Shown: positions 24,382 through 41,913 of the stretch, piece after piece
How positions within the stretch are numbered: position 1 is the first letter of the stretch
How the letters are laid out: each line of letters starts with the position of its first letter
Assembly (NCBI GenBank): GCA_964036295.1
Contig: OZ038464.1
Coordinates: forward strand, 24,378,008-24,442,007
Reading direction: 5' to 3'
Origin: Plumapathes pennacea
Taxonomy: Eukaryota > Cnidaria > Anthozoa > Antipatharia > Myriopathidae
Length of the DNA stretch: 64,000 nucleotides
Translations under genes and position numbers: made by a program
Notes under the pieces: generated by a model
Databases searched by the model: none
What the model was told of the DNA's origin: nothing
What the model saw: the letters and a program-made list of their open reading frames with translations, nothing else

Positions 24382-26510
24382 AATAAGAAACTCTCGCGCT
24401 TCTACTGGTAAAACCCGAGCCGTCCAAAAAGGAAATCAGCAGTTATTTGCAGAGGCACTCTGACAAGGACTGGTGACTAGTGCCCTGCCCATTTGCCATT
24501 TCTAGGGTCAAAAAAAGGCACAAATTTCGAAGATTATTTCGTCTCAAAATTCCCACCCAACCAAACTGTCAACCTAGATTTGGATCCAGTTTAACCACGC
24601 CAAAATTATGCCTTTTAAGGTCACTCCGGAGTTTCATCGGACGCACTCGTCCATGACAAACTTTGGATAATAACTTTTTTGGCTTTTATGCAATTCCTAT
24701 GAAACTTTGAGGAACATTGCAGCTATCGTTCAGCAATAATATGATAGAATTCGATTTAACTTGGGAAAAATATTTCCAGTGAAATTATAGCTTAAGTGGA
24801 CAGCACTTTTTGAACAAAATCACACCCAGTGAAAAAACTGCACATGGGCTTTTAGTTAGTCCTTGATCAAAAGTCTGCATCAAGAGAAAGTACCAAGGTT
24901 ATTTGATGGTTATTCAAGCTTTGAGCAGCTGGGCCCTGGCCTTAAGACATGCATGTACAGGCTTCTTCTGGTAAACACATATACCACAGCTTTTTTAATT
25001 GGATGCCTACAAAATTAAAGAATTTTAAACAGAATCTATATAACAATACGCTAAGCAACTGCTGGCCAGGCTCCTGCGTGTGTTAATGCTCTTTCCAAGG
25101 CCTCCTCATTCCTTATATGGACAAATTAAACCAGTAATAAGAAAACTTCTGACGCACTAAATGCTTGCAAACTCATTAGTCATTATTTGTCGTGACGTCA
25201 ATTCAAAATGAATTGCCACCACAAGCAAGCCAGATATCCACTTGACCATTTCCATTCAACCCAGCCGAGGATGCGACTACTGAAGGTGAGAACTCTGTTC
25301 GAGTTTAGAAAGAAAATTTCAGCTGTCAGGTGACTAGATGGCCACATGTTCAAATCAAAGCAGCAAGGCAGCTGTAAGCTCGCGAATTTGTAAAAAGTAC
25401 TTTTGCTGGAGTGGGTATTTAAATAGAACTGGCTCAAGGTACATCGTAATAATTGCTCAAATTTAGGTATGTGGAAGTTCACATCCGTTTCCTTGGGCCT
25501 CCACTTTTGCTGAACCGCATATTCGATTTAGTCTCAGTTTTGAAAACCCTCATTTTCAAGGCAGCAGAGGGTGAAAACTATAAAACTTAGACGCTCAAAA
25601 TGGGAGAATTCAAAATTCTTCACCGAGTACCAAATCTTTGAACCGGAAGGAGACCTCCCAGAGTTGCACTGAAAAAGTCTATCCATTACTTCATTACTCA
25701 TGTCATGCACAGCACAGCTTATGCACCTTTCTTCTTTTGGCCAAGTTTCAAGTCAAATAAGTGAAATCTGATAACTTGTTGACATTACTTGCGGTTTTGG
25801 TCAAATTCATTTTCGAATTCTTCTTCCAGTTCTGTACAGTATTGTTCATTGCTGGCGAAAGCTATGCAAAGCAAAGCAAATATAATCAAACAATAGAAAT
25901 ATTTCGACAAGCTGAAGTCACTCAGGGCTGTCAGTGGTCACAGGTCTTTCGACTTTTACTTATGCTTGTCAAACAACCAAGAATTTACCCAAGCCTCTGT
26001 GATAATGGTTCTGAAGTGCAACAGATCTACTGGCAATTCAGGAATACAATGATAACAATCAAAATAACTCCAGAAAACGTCTTCCCATCTCTTCATTTCT
26101 TCATGCATATTCACTGATGCTCAAAGTGGGACGCTTAAAAATGCCACCGCAAAAACTACTTCGACAATCGCATTCTCAGTTTTGTTGCGTTGTCGGTAAT
26201 ATCAATACTGCCCAAACTGGAAACAGAACGACTTCCATATTTGGAATCCATTGTTGACAGCACCGGAACACATTCCAGTTGAATGGATCGTATGAAGCTT
26301 TGCTTTTCACCACTTTGTGTTGAACGCGAGCTTAAAAATGGGATTTTGATGTCAAATGATCAGTGGTTTGACAATTAGAGTTAAAGAAGTTTGCACTTTG
26401 ACACTGTAAACATCATTTGGGATGCTCGAAATGTAATTTAAAAAGGAAAAAAAAGAAAGACAGAAAAAAAGGAAATAAAGAAATCCAATCACTGTATTTT
26501 ACAAGGGTTC
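24382..26510. other. Intergenic, SLC12 copy 2 promoter side to NACA 3' end
   Basis: No exon is recognised. A plus-strand frame at 25761-26117 (118 aa) has no family features. It presumably contains the copy 2 promoter and 5' UTR, but no TATA box or initiator stands out. Confidence 0.5.
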
Positions 26511-26532
26511 TGCTAGTCCAATATATTTTGTC

Positions 26533-26538
26533 TTTATT
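26533..26538 (-). terminator. NACA polyadenylation signal AATAAA
   Basis: The plus strand reads tttatt, 108 bp beyond the NACA stop. Confidence 0.75.
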
Positions 26539-26645
26539 GGTGGAAGCAAACATAAAACCTAAACTGTACATGGAGCATACAAAAGACTGATTTGTTGCAT
26601 CGTTAAATTACAAGAGTGTAGAAGAAACTCTTCCCCTTATCTTCC

Positions 26646-29900
<3,255 letters not shown>

Positions 29901-30062
29901 CTGCAACATCGTGAAAATAACGTGAGACCACAAACAAAAAACCTCATCGCACAAAACTATCACCGCAGATGCACGCAATGATGATCCCACTTTCAGATAG
30001 TTTTCTACAAATCCAAATTATTCAGAGGGAACATTCGATGGAAGCAGATAACTTTCACGTAC

Positions 30063-30150
30063 CTTTCAGGAGGAGCTGTGGACGATAAAGTCATGCGAAG
30101 GGAGTTACGATCGCTATGGGTTGTGGGATAACCGAGAGAGACTGAGCTCT
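30063..30150 (-). promoter_or_regulatory. NACA 5' UTR exon and promoter-proximal region
   Basis: A donor on the minus strand (CTGAAAG|GTACGTG, last exon base 30063) pairs with the acceptor ending just before the ATG at 29900. The 5' edge is estimated. Upstream (30160-30175) is a GC-rich patch (ccgcgcgcggg on the plus strand). Confidence 0.5.
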
Positions 30151-30175
30151 AACAAATAAAATTAAGCCGCGCGCG

Positions 30176-31900
30176 GGAAATTCTCCCGTTGTTCCACAAG
30201 TAATCTATTCTTCCTCTGAAGACAAAGAAATAAAATCATACCGTTCATTCATTCGTTCGTTTTTGTTTTTTGTTTTTTGTTTTTGTTTTTGTTTGTTTTT
30301 GTTTGTTTGTTTTTTTTTGCTGCTTCCTGTAGACTTAGCCATGCAGCGGAAGGGGATGGGGGGGGGAGGGGGAAGAGGGTGCATTGGGGTAGTCTGTCAT
30401 TGAATTTCAAACTTGTAATCAGAAATTTAAAAATAGCTCGATCTGCGCATTGGTTGTCTGTCAGGTGCGGAACTAGTGCACGTTCCGGGTGGTGGCCCTC
30501 TGATAGTTATCAAAATGGGACTGGGAAGTAAAGCGTCGCAACTTTGGAGCCTAACTTCCTATTTTAATAACAAAAAGACTGTGTTGTGAGCCCCACCCAA
30601 ATAGACTCGCAGCACAGCACACTGGCTTTCTTCGAGTTGCGCTCCGTTTGCATTTTTGCCCACTTGCGTCTATTTCGGTCGACCTCAAATTTGCACGCAA
30701 GTGAAGCAAAAATATTTTTTTTCTGTTTAGTTTTTACCGTTTAACCACGCCACCCAACGCAAGTTGAGACGAGTTGACGCAAGCTGTTTTATTATGGAAT
30801 TAAATTACTTTTGCAACTTGCGAAACCGTTTGGCCAGGGCTTGGAACAAAATTCATGTCATGGCGGATTATCTCGCTGAAGACAGGTGTCTCTTTACTTC
30901 AGACCAACATCGAAACCACAGTGTAGCCGCATATCTCATATACAGGAACAAGAAACATTTAATAGTTCTTTGTAGCTTATATTATCGGTAAATAATTTGG
31001 AAAACACTCCGCTTATATTAAATTAACAGTCGCACGTTTCACTTTGCTTAACTTTAAAGCACATTCTCGTGGCAGGGTTTAACATTATCGCTACAAATTG
31101 ACATCTTTATGGATAAGTTCGGCGCAGCCTAGTAAATTGTTTTCTCAGCAGCCACGAAATTACAAAATCTAACAAAAAACAAAGTGCCACTAGAAGTATG
31201 CAAATAAATAGGTCCGCTGCCTACTGCGCATGCCACAGGATCCCGTGCGGATAAACGCAGTCCTCGAGCTGATTGGGCCGTCTTGAGTTGTTTAAATAAA
31301 TTATAAATAGTCTCTTTTTTCTCTCTCCCCTTCTTCCTCTTTAAGGTACGCACAACTAAGAATCAATCTCAGTGTAGCAGGCGTAACTTGCGTTTTGACG
31401 TGTGAACACACACTACTTACGTCTGCGTTTGTTTAAATATAAATTAAGCGTCACGGAGACAACTGCACGTGACAAATACAAGGCCAGGTTGCTCAAAATT
31501 CTAACAACCTCAAGGTTTTGATCAAAGACTGACCAAAAAGCTTTGCCAGCTCAAAATATACAGGCGAGAAAAAAAAAAAACTAGAAAAAGTCCAGAATTA
31601 GACGCTTTGAACAACTAGACCCTGGTGTTTTTTTTTTGTTCATACAACACGAACGTCGTGCCTGGTTTCCACGAGCGACGCCCTATATCGACCAGTTTCG
31701 CAGGGGTCTGAGCTTGACGGATCCTAACTTTCCACTTTCTGTCATGTCGGACTGCCTTCGTCGATAGTGTTAGCATGGCTAAGTTAAATTTCAAGGTAGA
31801 TTTCTAAGGTATTCCCCAATAAACTCAATAAACACTCAAAAGAGTCGTGATCCGCCAGACTAATTTCGATGTGCACTCAATAATAGAAAACTTTTGTCTA
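30176..31900. other. Intergenic, NACA promoter to SLC12 copy 3 3' end
   Basis: T-rich (gttttt)n at 30258-30318 and a G-rich stretch at 30352-30380 that could form a G-quadruplex. No exon is recognised. Confidence 0.5.
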
Positions 31901-34900
31901 TTAACAGTAAAACGTCAGCACGCTCTCATGATTACCGCGCACCAGCAACACGGGGGGTAAGTTGGCGGACAACATCTCCAGCCAGCTCATGTACAGTGTT
32001 GCTGACGTTACCTCTTCCCTGGGAACCGGAAGAGTGATCACGATAAGCTGAGCCTCGCTTGAGTGTTCGTGCAGCATCTCCCCAAGCCGGATATGACGCA
32101 ATGTCTTCTTGTCCTTATCGAGCTCCGCCTCATTTTGAAATTCTTCGGACACCGGAAGTTTCATGAAGCTCTCTATGCTTTTACCTGTGGGACGTCTGTT
32201 AATTCCTTCCACGGAGACAACGCTGCTGACGTCGATGCGGAATTTTTTCATCAAGTTCACCATGCGCACCTCGTTAGTTTTGATTCCATCCCGCGCTGGG
32301 CTGAGTATTCTCAACTTGCAACCTTTCCAGTGACTGTGAAGAGAAAGCAAGTACGGCAGCAGAACTGTCAGTCCGCCGTCATCGAAAAGCCACCACACAT
32401 CGATGGTACCCCTCTGCTTCTCCTGGAAAGTAACGGGCACCACTTCTGAATCGATGAGCCTCGCGCGCTCGTCTTCATTCTTGTGGTCTTCCTGCTCGCA
32501 CGGCAGCTCTTTCTCGTTTGCCTTCTTCTTGACACCGCTGACCTCAGCTTCACTCGCGGGCGTCTCTGACCCCGTGTAAGCCTCCTCCTTTGTTGCATCG
32601 CCAGCTTCGCTTCCACCAACACTTGCGGCCAAAAAATTGATTTCGCTGTCAGGAATAGTTGGTCTTTCGGAGAGGCTAGACCTAGAATCGCTTAGTGGAC
32701 TCTTCCTAATGTTCCAAGAGTCTCCACTGGGCGAGGTGGCCCGTTCAACTCTAAATATTCTTCCAACCTCTGCCTCTTTTTGGCTTGTGGATGGGGATTG
32801 CTCTTCACTACCCTCCTCCAGGTCCGTTGGTTCCTGCTGGCCCTTCACTTTAGCGTCCTCTTCACTCTCGGCCCAGTCGTCTTCACCGCCAGTAACTTCT
32901 GGCTTGAAGTCGAGGTGTTCTTTCACTCTCAAGATGGCTACTCCATAGTTGAGCTCGAACGCGTCTTGGATTACTTTTACGTACTCTTCGACATCCTCGT
33001 TGCTTTCTTTCGCCCAGTCATTCTTGTAGCCCAACACCAATGTGTTGGGACGCAGTTTCCCCAAACCAACCGTCTGCAGCATGATTTGTACGCCTGCACG
33101 TAGGGACGGAGCTACGGGGATCAAAACAGTAGGTTTAGAATTGACTGCCGAGCCTTAACTCAAACAAACGAAAAAGAGAAAAGTGTTCGAAGTAAAACCG
33201 AGAACGGATCCATAATGACCAAAATCTGTTCTCAGTCGGATTTACTTAGAGGAGGAGCAAATCGGAGTAACTCCCGTTTCAGAATAAATCGAAGCACGAC
33301 CGAAACACCAAAGTTGACCAAACTAGAAACGCGCCCTAAAGCAATGCGAAACTGATTCAGCTAAACATTTTGATCGAGCTAACGCGGAAGCTTCATCGTC
33401 CTTTCTTTAGTTTTACACTCGTAGGGAGTTTGTTCCTTACCTGTACAGATCGTGTGAAAAGCCCGAATCTTCTTCTCCTTGAACCACCGGTCTTCATACT
33501 CCCGAATCTTAGTGAACTTCCCAGTCCTCACTTCTCCGCAAACCATGAGTCCTGCGTTCCTAGTCAGCTGCGACACGAGGTGCGCCAGGTGAGGCCGGCT
33601 TGACGGCTTTCCGGTCAGCACCAAGCACAGCGGGCGGAAGTTCTTCACGTGATCTGCCACGTGATTCAGGCGATGTGTGAAGCGCAGGGCCTGGGTGAAA
33701 GTTAGCGCCTGAGCAGAAGATCCCCAGTTCACCTGTATATTTAAGTAGATAAGACATGAGAAAGTGACAGAGAAAAGACAATTGCGCTGTTTTCATTCAT
33801 AATAATGAAAAATTTTGTCTTTTTCCTCGTTCTACGAAGCGCTCCGAAAAGTGTGACAATATATAGGTGCGGGGTATCTGTAGTCATTCAAATCGCCTGC
33901 GGATGTACAACGCCCAAAACCCCAAACTCATCACGTGATCGGATATTGTTTCCTCGACCAATCAGTGTTCAAAAGTACATTCAGGAATTAAAAGCCCATA
34001 AATCGTTGCACACCTCATTGTCGGCCATATTGGATTGAAAAGACTTCAAGAAATAAACTCAGAAGGAAAAGATCTATTTCTCTCCTCGGTTATGCTCTGA
34101 TAAAACGCGTCGTTTTCGAGCGTCAGCGAGACAGATCATAAATTTAATTAACTTGGTTACCCACAAGTCAATTGGATCCAAATCCCAATAAAGTGGATAG
34201 TACGCGCAATCTAATTGGATACGCCACAAGCATAGCACGTGCACGTCAAACTGGCCCGTTTATCTTGAATTTAAAGTCACGCGATATTCCGTAGCTGTAC
34301 TTACCGGGAGTTTCTTGTAGTCCACATACTTATAAAGCGCCGTTATAATCAATATGGTAACCAAGGCGGCCCACCAGTTGATCAAGAACATTATAGCCAC
34401 GCACATGAGAGCCCCAACCAAGGACACCCACATGTTGTAGTACTTAAACGAGGGCCTCCAGCCAGGAGAACGGCCCAACGATGCGGCAAAGACGGCATAG
34501 TTGATAAGTGCATACGACATGAGGAAAAAGTTCGAGATGACAGGCGCGATTACGTTCAGTTCGCCAATTGCAATAAAAGCGCCGGCGACGAGGAACGTCA
34601 GGATGTAACCACGACGAGGTTCCTCCCCAGGGCCCACTCCCACGCCAAAGACGCCGATGTAAGGGAATATGTCGTCTTTGCACAATGCCTGGAAAGTCTT
34701 GGGGGCGCCCACAAGGCTGGCCAGGGCCGAGGACAGAGTTGCCGCAAAAATTCCACCAGTAACAATTGGCCCAAAGGCAGATATTTTCTCCATGACCTTT
34801 TATAAAGGACAGAAGAAATTAAGAATGACCCTTCGTAATGAGACGCCAAAAGGAAGTAGACGGAGACGGAGAAACGAGAGACAAACCAGGAGAGAACAGT

Positions 34901-37900
34901 ACCAAGGGCGAAGGTCAGAAAGAAGATATTGAACATCGTACTAAAATAAGGGAAGAAGTGCGGGTTGGAGAGACGAGAATGCACAAAACACACAGACAAT
35001 CACAAAGACAGAAAGAGACAGTGATAGAGACAGAGATAAAGACCAAAGACAGACACAGGGATAGAAAGCAAGACACGGAGTTCATGTCATGCACGTACAC
35101 TGCAAGACGAAAACTTTAGTGAAAAGAAAAGAATAGGACAGAAGAACAAATGAGAGAAAGAGAAAAGATGGGTAAGAAGGATAAGGAAATGAGGAAGGGA
35201 AACGAAAAGACGTGAAACGTTGAACCTAAAACGATCTTACCTGGAAATCATTGATTAAACCATAATCACATTTGTGGCTTGCACAATAACTGGGTGAGGC
35301 TGTGCCGTTAATGGACCCATTAACTGAAAGAAGTCCAGCAATGATTCCCGATGCATCGCGTTCCACACAAGCTCCAGCCATCCAAGCCAGGAGTAGGTAC
35401 ACTATCGTGCTCAGGACAATAGCTATCATCGTGCCCTTGGGGATTGCTTTTTGAGCATCCTTAAGATCTCCTGAGATGTTCACCCCAGCGAGGATACCAG
35501 TTGCGGCAGGAAAAAAAACTGCAAACACCGAGAAGAAACTCTCCTTTCCGCGATAGTCAGGGCCAAAGTTTTTGTTGAACAAATCTAGAGAATACCCAGA
35601 AAAACCTTGAGCCTTGCTTAAGTCATTTTGTGGACCAATAAATGTCCCTACGATTGCATCTGCGATGGAAATGAGCAAGATGGCGAGAAGGAACATCTGT
35701 GTGCGAACAACCCATTCAAGGCCGATCAACGTCACACCTAGCAGCAGAAGTACAGTCAAAATTCCAATAATGCGAATGTCGTTGATCTCATCGACCATGA
35801 GTGCATCGTTTTCTTTTAGCAGATCTCTCACAGTCTCGGCAAATCCAACCACATAGAGAGCCACTGCTACAGCATTTGCAACTGAAAAGATCAGTCCAAT
35901 TGATCCACCAAACTCCGGACCCAGACTGCGGGAGATGAGGAAATATGCGCCCCCTGCAAAAGAAATGAAGCAACTTGAGGCGCGCCATGTCCACACAATA
36001 TATTCTTTGCTGTTCAGACAAAAACGGTGAAAACGGTAATCGAAAACGGAACTTTTCGAAAACGTATTAGTTGTGGATGGGAAAATGAATAAAAAAACGC
36101 TGTCGTAAAAAAACGGATTTTTTTTGTCTTCAAGTGAAAGAGGATACGTGTGGACATGGCCTAAATTAGTGGTAATGTAGGGTGGTGGAGTAGGAATCTT
36201 GGTGGAGCACCCCTTCCCACTTTTCAGTGTTAGCGTGATAAACACACGAGCACTACATCACCAACATTGAGAGAAGGATGTGGGGGGTGGGGTGGGGGCT
36301 TGGTTTAAAGAGACTGCTCTCTAAATATTAATAACAGCTGGGTCTTACCTCCTTTGACCTCTCCATTTGTGCATACTGCTGACATGGAGAGAGTTGTAAC
36401 GACAGTAACAAGTGCCGATAACAGGACAATGACTGTAGACCAACCAATCCCAGATTGTCCCACAACCCATGTGAGTCGAAGGAACAGCATCACACCCCAG
36501 ATGTTCAATAGACATCGGAGCATGACACCTTTCAACCAGCCAAACTTTGGTGCCGCTTTGACAACCTTTGGCTCTATGGGACCTACTTCTCCACTGCTGA
36601 AGTTGCCCTTCTCCACATTACTTGGATCCCTGACACCATCAGGTGACTGTAAGTGAATTCACAGAATGATAGTGAGAACTCTGGACAGTATCTTTATTTA
36701 CTGATTGATACCTAATAGTATCACCTCTGGGATGCCTGTCTTGCCTGTATTTCAAAAGTAGCCCTAGTGCAAAACCGTTCTCATGAAACTTAGTTTCACT
36801 CACATGTTCAAACTCATTTTTATAAGAAAAGTCTTGCATTACCAATCAGGGTTTTTAAAACAGAGGCATCAGGCATCTTTGAAATGGCCAGCCATTCATT
36901 CCTTGTATACATATAAAGACCTACCCCATGGGGTATGCCTCAGAACTTTGGTGGGGATGTGCCACATCAACAAATATTATTGTTCTCCAAACCCTGACCT
37001 TTTTTCAGACCAAAATGTATTATTTTCCATGCCCTTTTTCAAACCTGTTTCCTAAACCTCATAGCCTTTAACTGTGGTCCCAAACATATCTGTAAAAATC
37101 TACACTGCCCATGATGAAAAAGACAAAATCTGTGGCCCTGTTTCAGACCAAAATGTTATAAAACTATACCCCTGGAGACCGCACCCCTCAATCCTGTTGC
37201 TGGGGATTGTGAGAGAAGTCAACTTCAATTTTGTTTCAGTCTCTCAGTAGAGATACCATAATATTACAAACATGACAGTGAAAGTGATGTTGAATTATAG
37301 TGAATGGTAACTTTAGCAGTGGAGGTAGAACAGATCACTTTCCCTGTTATCCTCTGTCCACAGTTTATACAATTATTTATATAACATCTATAACACTTCG
37401 ACATTAGCATATAAAAATCATATCATAACACAAAATAATATGCCACACTTTTTCACAAAGACCTAATGGCAGTTAACAGTTTTCTGACAGATGAACTGAG
37501 CTGATTAAACAAAACAATTCTCACTACATCATTCATCGCACACCCAGCCCTGCCAAACAATATAATGTCCCAGCCTAAACAGGAAACAGCTACAACATGT
37601 GCTGTGAAACCCCCCATGCAAGGTCTAGATTGTCAATTTTTCAAACTTTCAGTTTTGTTCTGCTCACTATCTTTTCTGTTTTTGTGATTTTTTTTTTCTT
37701 GCACTGCTTTCACTGTAAAGGTTTTTAGGCCCCTCCCCAGCCATATCTTTTGTGTCAATAATCAAACTGGGTTAAAGTGATAAAAGTATAATTTTACAAT
37801 TTTTTTTTTTTTTTTTTTTTAAGTGTTATGAATTATTATATACTAGTAGAAGTGTTTTTTAAATCAAAATCAAATAGCTTCATATGCACTTTATTATCAT

Positions 37901-38869
37901 GTGCCAAATCTTGTGTCAATATCCAGATGAAAAACCCACTCTCATTCTTAACCCCTAATCCTCTAGTATATCTACAAAATATTGACCCACAAACCCATTG
38001 TCTTGTTGTGATAATAATTATCATGCGTGCACTGACGTACTTTGCATAATAGACAAGTAATTTTCCGATGTCAAGTATAATATTGCACTAATCAAATATA
38101 TTGTATGCAGTTTCATAAATTACTGAGCTAAAGTGTATATCTAACTGCCCTTCCCTGTGTATTTTCCAAACAGTTCTGTGTGAACAGGAGAAATTAGTAG
38201 GAACTATGCGAAAGATTGTCTGAGTCGTTTAATAATAATGAGATGGGAAGAGAATATATGGCGACAGACTTTGAACTAGTAATCTCACAAGTGCCTTCGT
38301 TAAGCAAAGAGATAGATATGTTTTACATATCAAAACACCTGCTCTGGATAAGGGAGCGGTCATTAAAACTCGAAATAATGAAGTCTGTCTCTTATATTCA
38401 AAACAAAAGCAAGCTGCTGGTGTAAAATACAACTGTAGAGATGAAACTGGGCATAGATTCTTAAGAAGAAGGAAATTAAGTAGCAACGAAGAAACACGCA
38501 AACCTGTTGATCTCTATTGGTTTCGAAGCCTTTTCTCAATTGTTGAAGTGTTGGTCTTGTTCGCTCGTGTGCTTCGTTCCTGTAGAACACTGTCATCGGA
38601 ACAGCTTCGTTCGTCGCATAACCAATTGTGTCCATCATGGACAATGGAGGACAAGACGATGGTGATTCAATGAGACTCGCTTTGCGGCCACTGGGTGGTG
38701 AATCTTTCGTGTTCTCCATCGGAGTAGTGCTAGTAGTAGGTTCAAACTGGACTTGAGCGACTCTGAAACGCTGGCTAGACGGAGACACATTCGCCGGCGG
38801 CGATGACGTGGGAGGTGACAGATCCTTCCAAGATACGCTCCCCTGATCCCCATTTGATTCTCCTTCCAT
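31901..38869 (-). CDS. slc12a2-like: Na-K-Cl cotransporter, SLC12 family (tandem copy 3)
   Basis: Six exons (38504-38869, 36349-36646, 35241-35953, 34305-34796, 33441-33732, 31901-33111) give 1123 aa. Intron positions and phases match copies 1 and 2, but exons 1, 2, 3, 5 and 6 differ in length, so this is the more distant paralogue. The N-terminus carries RFRVAQV, a canonical RFxV SPAK/OSR1 docking motif with the spacing seen in vertebrate NKCC1, then the Thr block [20 protein letters not shown]3 ([17 protein letters not shown]) and TM6 ([18 protein letters not shown]) match the family. The loop after TM7 has two sequons (NGS, NGT) before SYCASHKC. The C-terminal domain has a long Ser/Glu-rich insert (about residues 770-910) between the VAILRVKEH strand and [20 protein letters not shown]. 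The protein ends TFYC rather than TFYS. It is probably the least derived of the three; this is inferred. Confidence 0.94.
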
Positions 38870-40579
38870 GATATTGGATGAATCTCAGAGGAACAATATA
38901 CTGAAACAGGAAACAGACAATAAATCATCTGGCCGACCAAGATCGGGAGCTCTTTGTTGTGGAAAAGTAGGTACTTCATGTTACACATCATATACGCTGA
39001 ACGGATTGCGTGCGCCCCTCCCCTCCCCTCGTGGAAACAAAACCATTCTACCACATTACATTCCCGGGGGTGGTAGGGACGTTCCGCCCGCTAGGGATCG
39101 TTTTCAAGTATAAAATTTACATTTTCGTGTCTTAAACAGGTTTATCTCCTGAAGAAGCTAAAAATGTTTGTTCAACAGAAGTGTTGATACCGCAAACTTC
39201 CTTCATTGGCAAGTATCTGCTAATGTTCCTTCGATATATTAAGAGCACAGTTATCTGTAGAGCCCAACCGGGGTAGGGGATGGGCCCTTGACCGCAGTGC
39301 CCACACGTGGCGATTTAAAAAAAAAGCCGGGGGGTGTTCTGAATTGGAAAATTAATTGAATCAGTACAAAACTGAAATGAGTCAGCACTGTGGTTTTCCG
39401 GTGACAAATATCAGACCAAACAACTATACCCCTGAAGATGCCTAAATTACGTGGAAGAAGTGGATTCGGATTAAAAAATATTCTCTTTACTTTTCCGCCA
39501 CTAAAGATTCTGTCCGTAGCGCGTGCTTTCAAAACCTCCAGTCTTCTCGACTTTTTAAAATAATATAAACTAAAGCTAGCTTTATGCCAAAGCGTCGGCG
39601 GGCACAAACGCATCGGTGTGCGATTCCATTCTCTCAATATATTCCCGATAAAAATAAAAAAAAAAAAAAAAAAAAAAGGACAAATTCTATGTACACGCGC
39701 GGCCGGGTGAGGGACTCCCAGGCCAAACGGTACTCTCAAGTCGAGCCAAGTTGCAAAAAAGAACATCAATTGTCATAACAAAACTTGATGCAATCACCTT
39801 GTGTTGACTTGGCTTGGGTGGCCAAACGGTAAAAAGCTCAGGGTAGAAATTTGAGTTCGACCAAAGTCGGAGACAAGTTAACTCACCCAAGTCGAAAACT
39901 TGGATTGAGTTGTTTAGACTTGGAGTATAATAAACATGCAATAGTTTGTTTCTCTTTGCCGAGCCGGGCGCTAGCATGTATGGGAGGTCCGAGGGCATGC
40001 ATGAAAACTAGAAATAAACGCCGTGCGGCAAAGTTTCGGTGGTCACGCAGCAATTTTTTAAACGCCCGACATCAATATTCATTAACCAACTGTCTCCGTG
40101 TGGTTTATAAGCAATATAATCTCCTGGCGGAAACGAGACAAGAATCCCGCATCCCGAAGACCCACCTACAGGGCGAGTGGATATCTGCGATTATCGTATT
40201 TCTAGTTAGTTTGTAATGTTTGTAACTTTATATATATTGACAATTCATGTCACTCAAGCTCTCCCACAACAATAAAATGCGGACACACAAACACAAAAGT
40301 CTAACAAAACAACTTGTCTTTGTACAGGCATAACATATCCTCGGTATTGCATTTTTGCGTATTTTACAACGAAGGGGTAATGAATAATATTTGAGCAGAC
40401 CGACAAAGCAGACAAATGTCTGCGTGTGTCAGTTACATCGCTTACAACTCAGTTTAGAAGTTTCGTCGCAAAATATTTACATAGAAATTTCAACACAAGA
40501 TTGATTCTCCTAATTAAGAAACTAAGGATCTTCCTTAGTTTCTTTAGCTCAAGTTTTAGTTCAGTCATAGTTCATTTCT
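38870..40579. other. Intergenic, SLC12 copy 3 promoter side to OS9 3' end
   Basis: It includes a C-rich/GC patch (39010-39095) upstream of the copy 3 start, a poly-A run (39655-39677) and a Helitron 3' end at 40205. No coding exon is recognised. Confidence 0.5.
40170..40205 (+). mobile_element. Helitron 3' terminus (fourth copy)
   Basis: GGATATC then TGCGATTATCGTATTTCTAG followed by T. The body extends to lower coordinates; no TCCCCGA 5' end was found upstream, so its length is unknown. Confidence 0.65.
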
Positions 40580-40585
40580 TTTATT
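40580..40585 (-). terminator. Putative OS9 polyadenylation signal
   Basis: The plus strand reads tttatt, 286 bp past the OS9 stop codon. Confidence 0.5.
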
Positions 40586-40870
40586 TGATTAAAAAAAAAA
40601 AGCTAGCCAGCGTCTATCTTGTTTCACAGGCCGGCGTATTATGTTTGTAGCCTCGGTTGAACCAAAACATTTGGTAACATCTTCACTAGATTCTTCCAAA
40701 TCAAATCCAGCACTAACCAAGCCCTAAACCTGACGCTAAACTCTTGCCTTGCCTAAAGCCAAATTCGATTTAGGCTTAGTTAGTGATTTTGGAGCACCTA
40801 GTTTAGTCTTCACGTATGATATATTCCTCTATTTCGATTGCTGCATGGTTTTCCACTTGTATACACTGCA

Positions 40871-41867
40871 TTATATCGTAAAAACTTCCAACTCATCGAC
40901 ATCTTCGTCATCATCCTCGCGCGCGGCCTTCCCGAGCCGTTCCTTGTCCCAAACCAAGTTGTAGTTGTCTTCAAGCGCCATTTGACGTTTCCTCTCCTTC
41001 CCTGCCTCCTGACTACCACCCTGAGGGGAAGAAGATAGTCAGTCGTCTGTAAGGAGTTTGTGTGCATGTGTTCGTGTATGCGTCCAAGTGCGTGTGGTGT
41101 GTACACACGCTTGCAAGATTTGAGAATTAGGGCTCGGTCACACTAAGAAGTTTAGTCGATAATAACTCAGCATCGAGAGCAATACGAGCTTCTTCAATCA
41201 TTGTTTGGTAGCAACTTGCTGAGATACATTTCTGGTGATAAGCGCTGTTTGCACTTCAAATGATAAAAATGTCGATGATTAATGTCGTTAAAGTTACGAA
41301 TACGACCGGAGCAATACTAAACTTGTAATGTCCCAGACTAAAAAAAAAACTAAACAACGGTGCTTACCAGTAAACCCATGAGCATATTCTTGAATTGCGT
41401 CGTTTCCTCGTCTGACAACAGCTGCGTGCCACTCCCATCGTCGAAATTTTCAAGTGCTTCACGAGAGGTCACGATTTTCACTCGAACTTTTCCTGGCGAC
41501 AAAAGAAAAAGTGAAGCAGTCACTCTTGCTTGCTTCAACAGAGTTGCAACAATAGCAAAAGCCGCAGCAGCTAGCAAGAGGAACGAAAAGTAGAGCATTC
41601 TTGGCCAATCAGGGACAAAACCCAAACCTGGTTGCGCGAACTTCACACGCAAGCAAGTAAGTCGCGATGGCGTTTACTCGAACTGCTGATTCGTTCAAAG
41701 TAAAACAACTAAAGTCAAATTACTTTGGCTTTGGTTTTGCTTTCCATCTTCATTTTTAAAACGTTCTACGTACACACACATACGCGAACGTACACTATCT
41801 CTATCTGCCAGTCTGTCTCTCTTCAACTTCGTCGTCTTTAGCTGTTTATCTATCTTTGTCTGTTCCT

Positions 41868-41913
<46 letters not shown>

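Noticed and set aside
25761-26117. Plus-strand frame of 118 aa
   Set aside because: No family motif, no clear promoter or polyA, AT-rich intergenic DNA.
39251-39769. Minus-strand frame of 172 aa
   Set aside because: Runs through poly-A/poly-T and C-rich repeats; the Phe run is the homopolymer.
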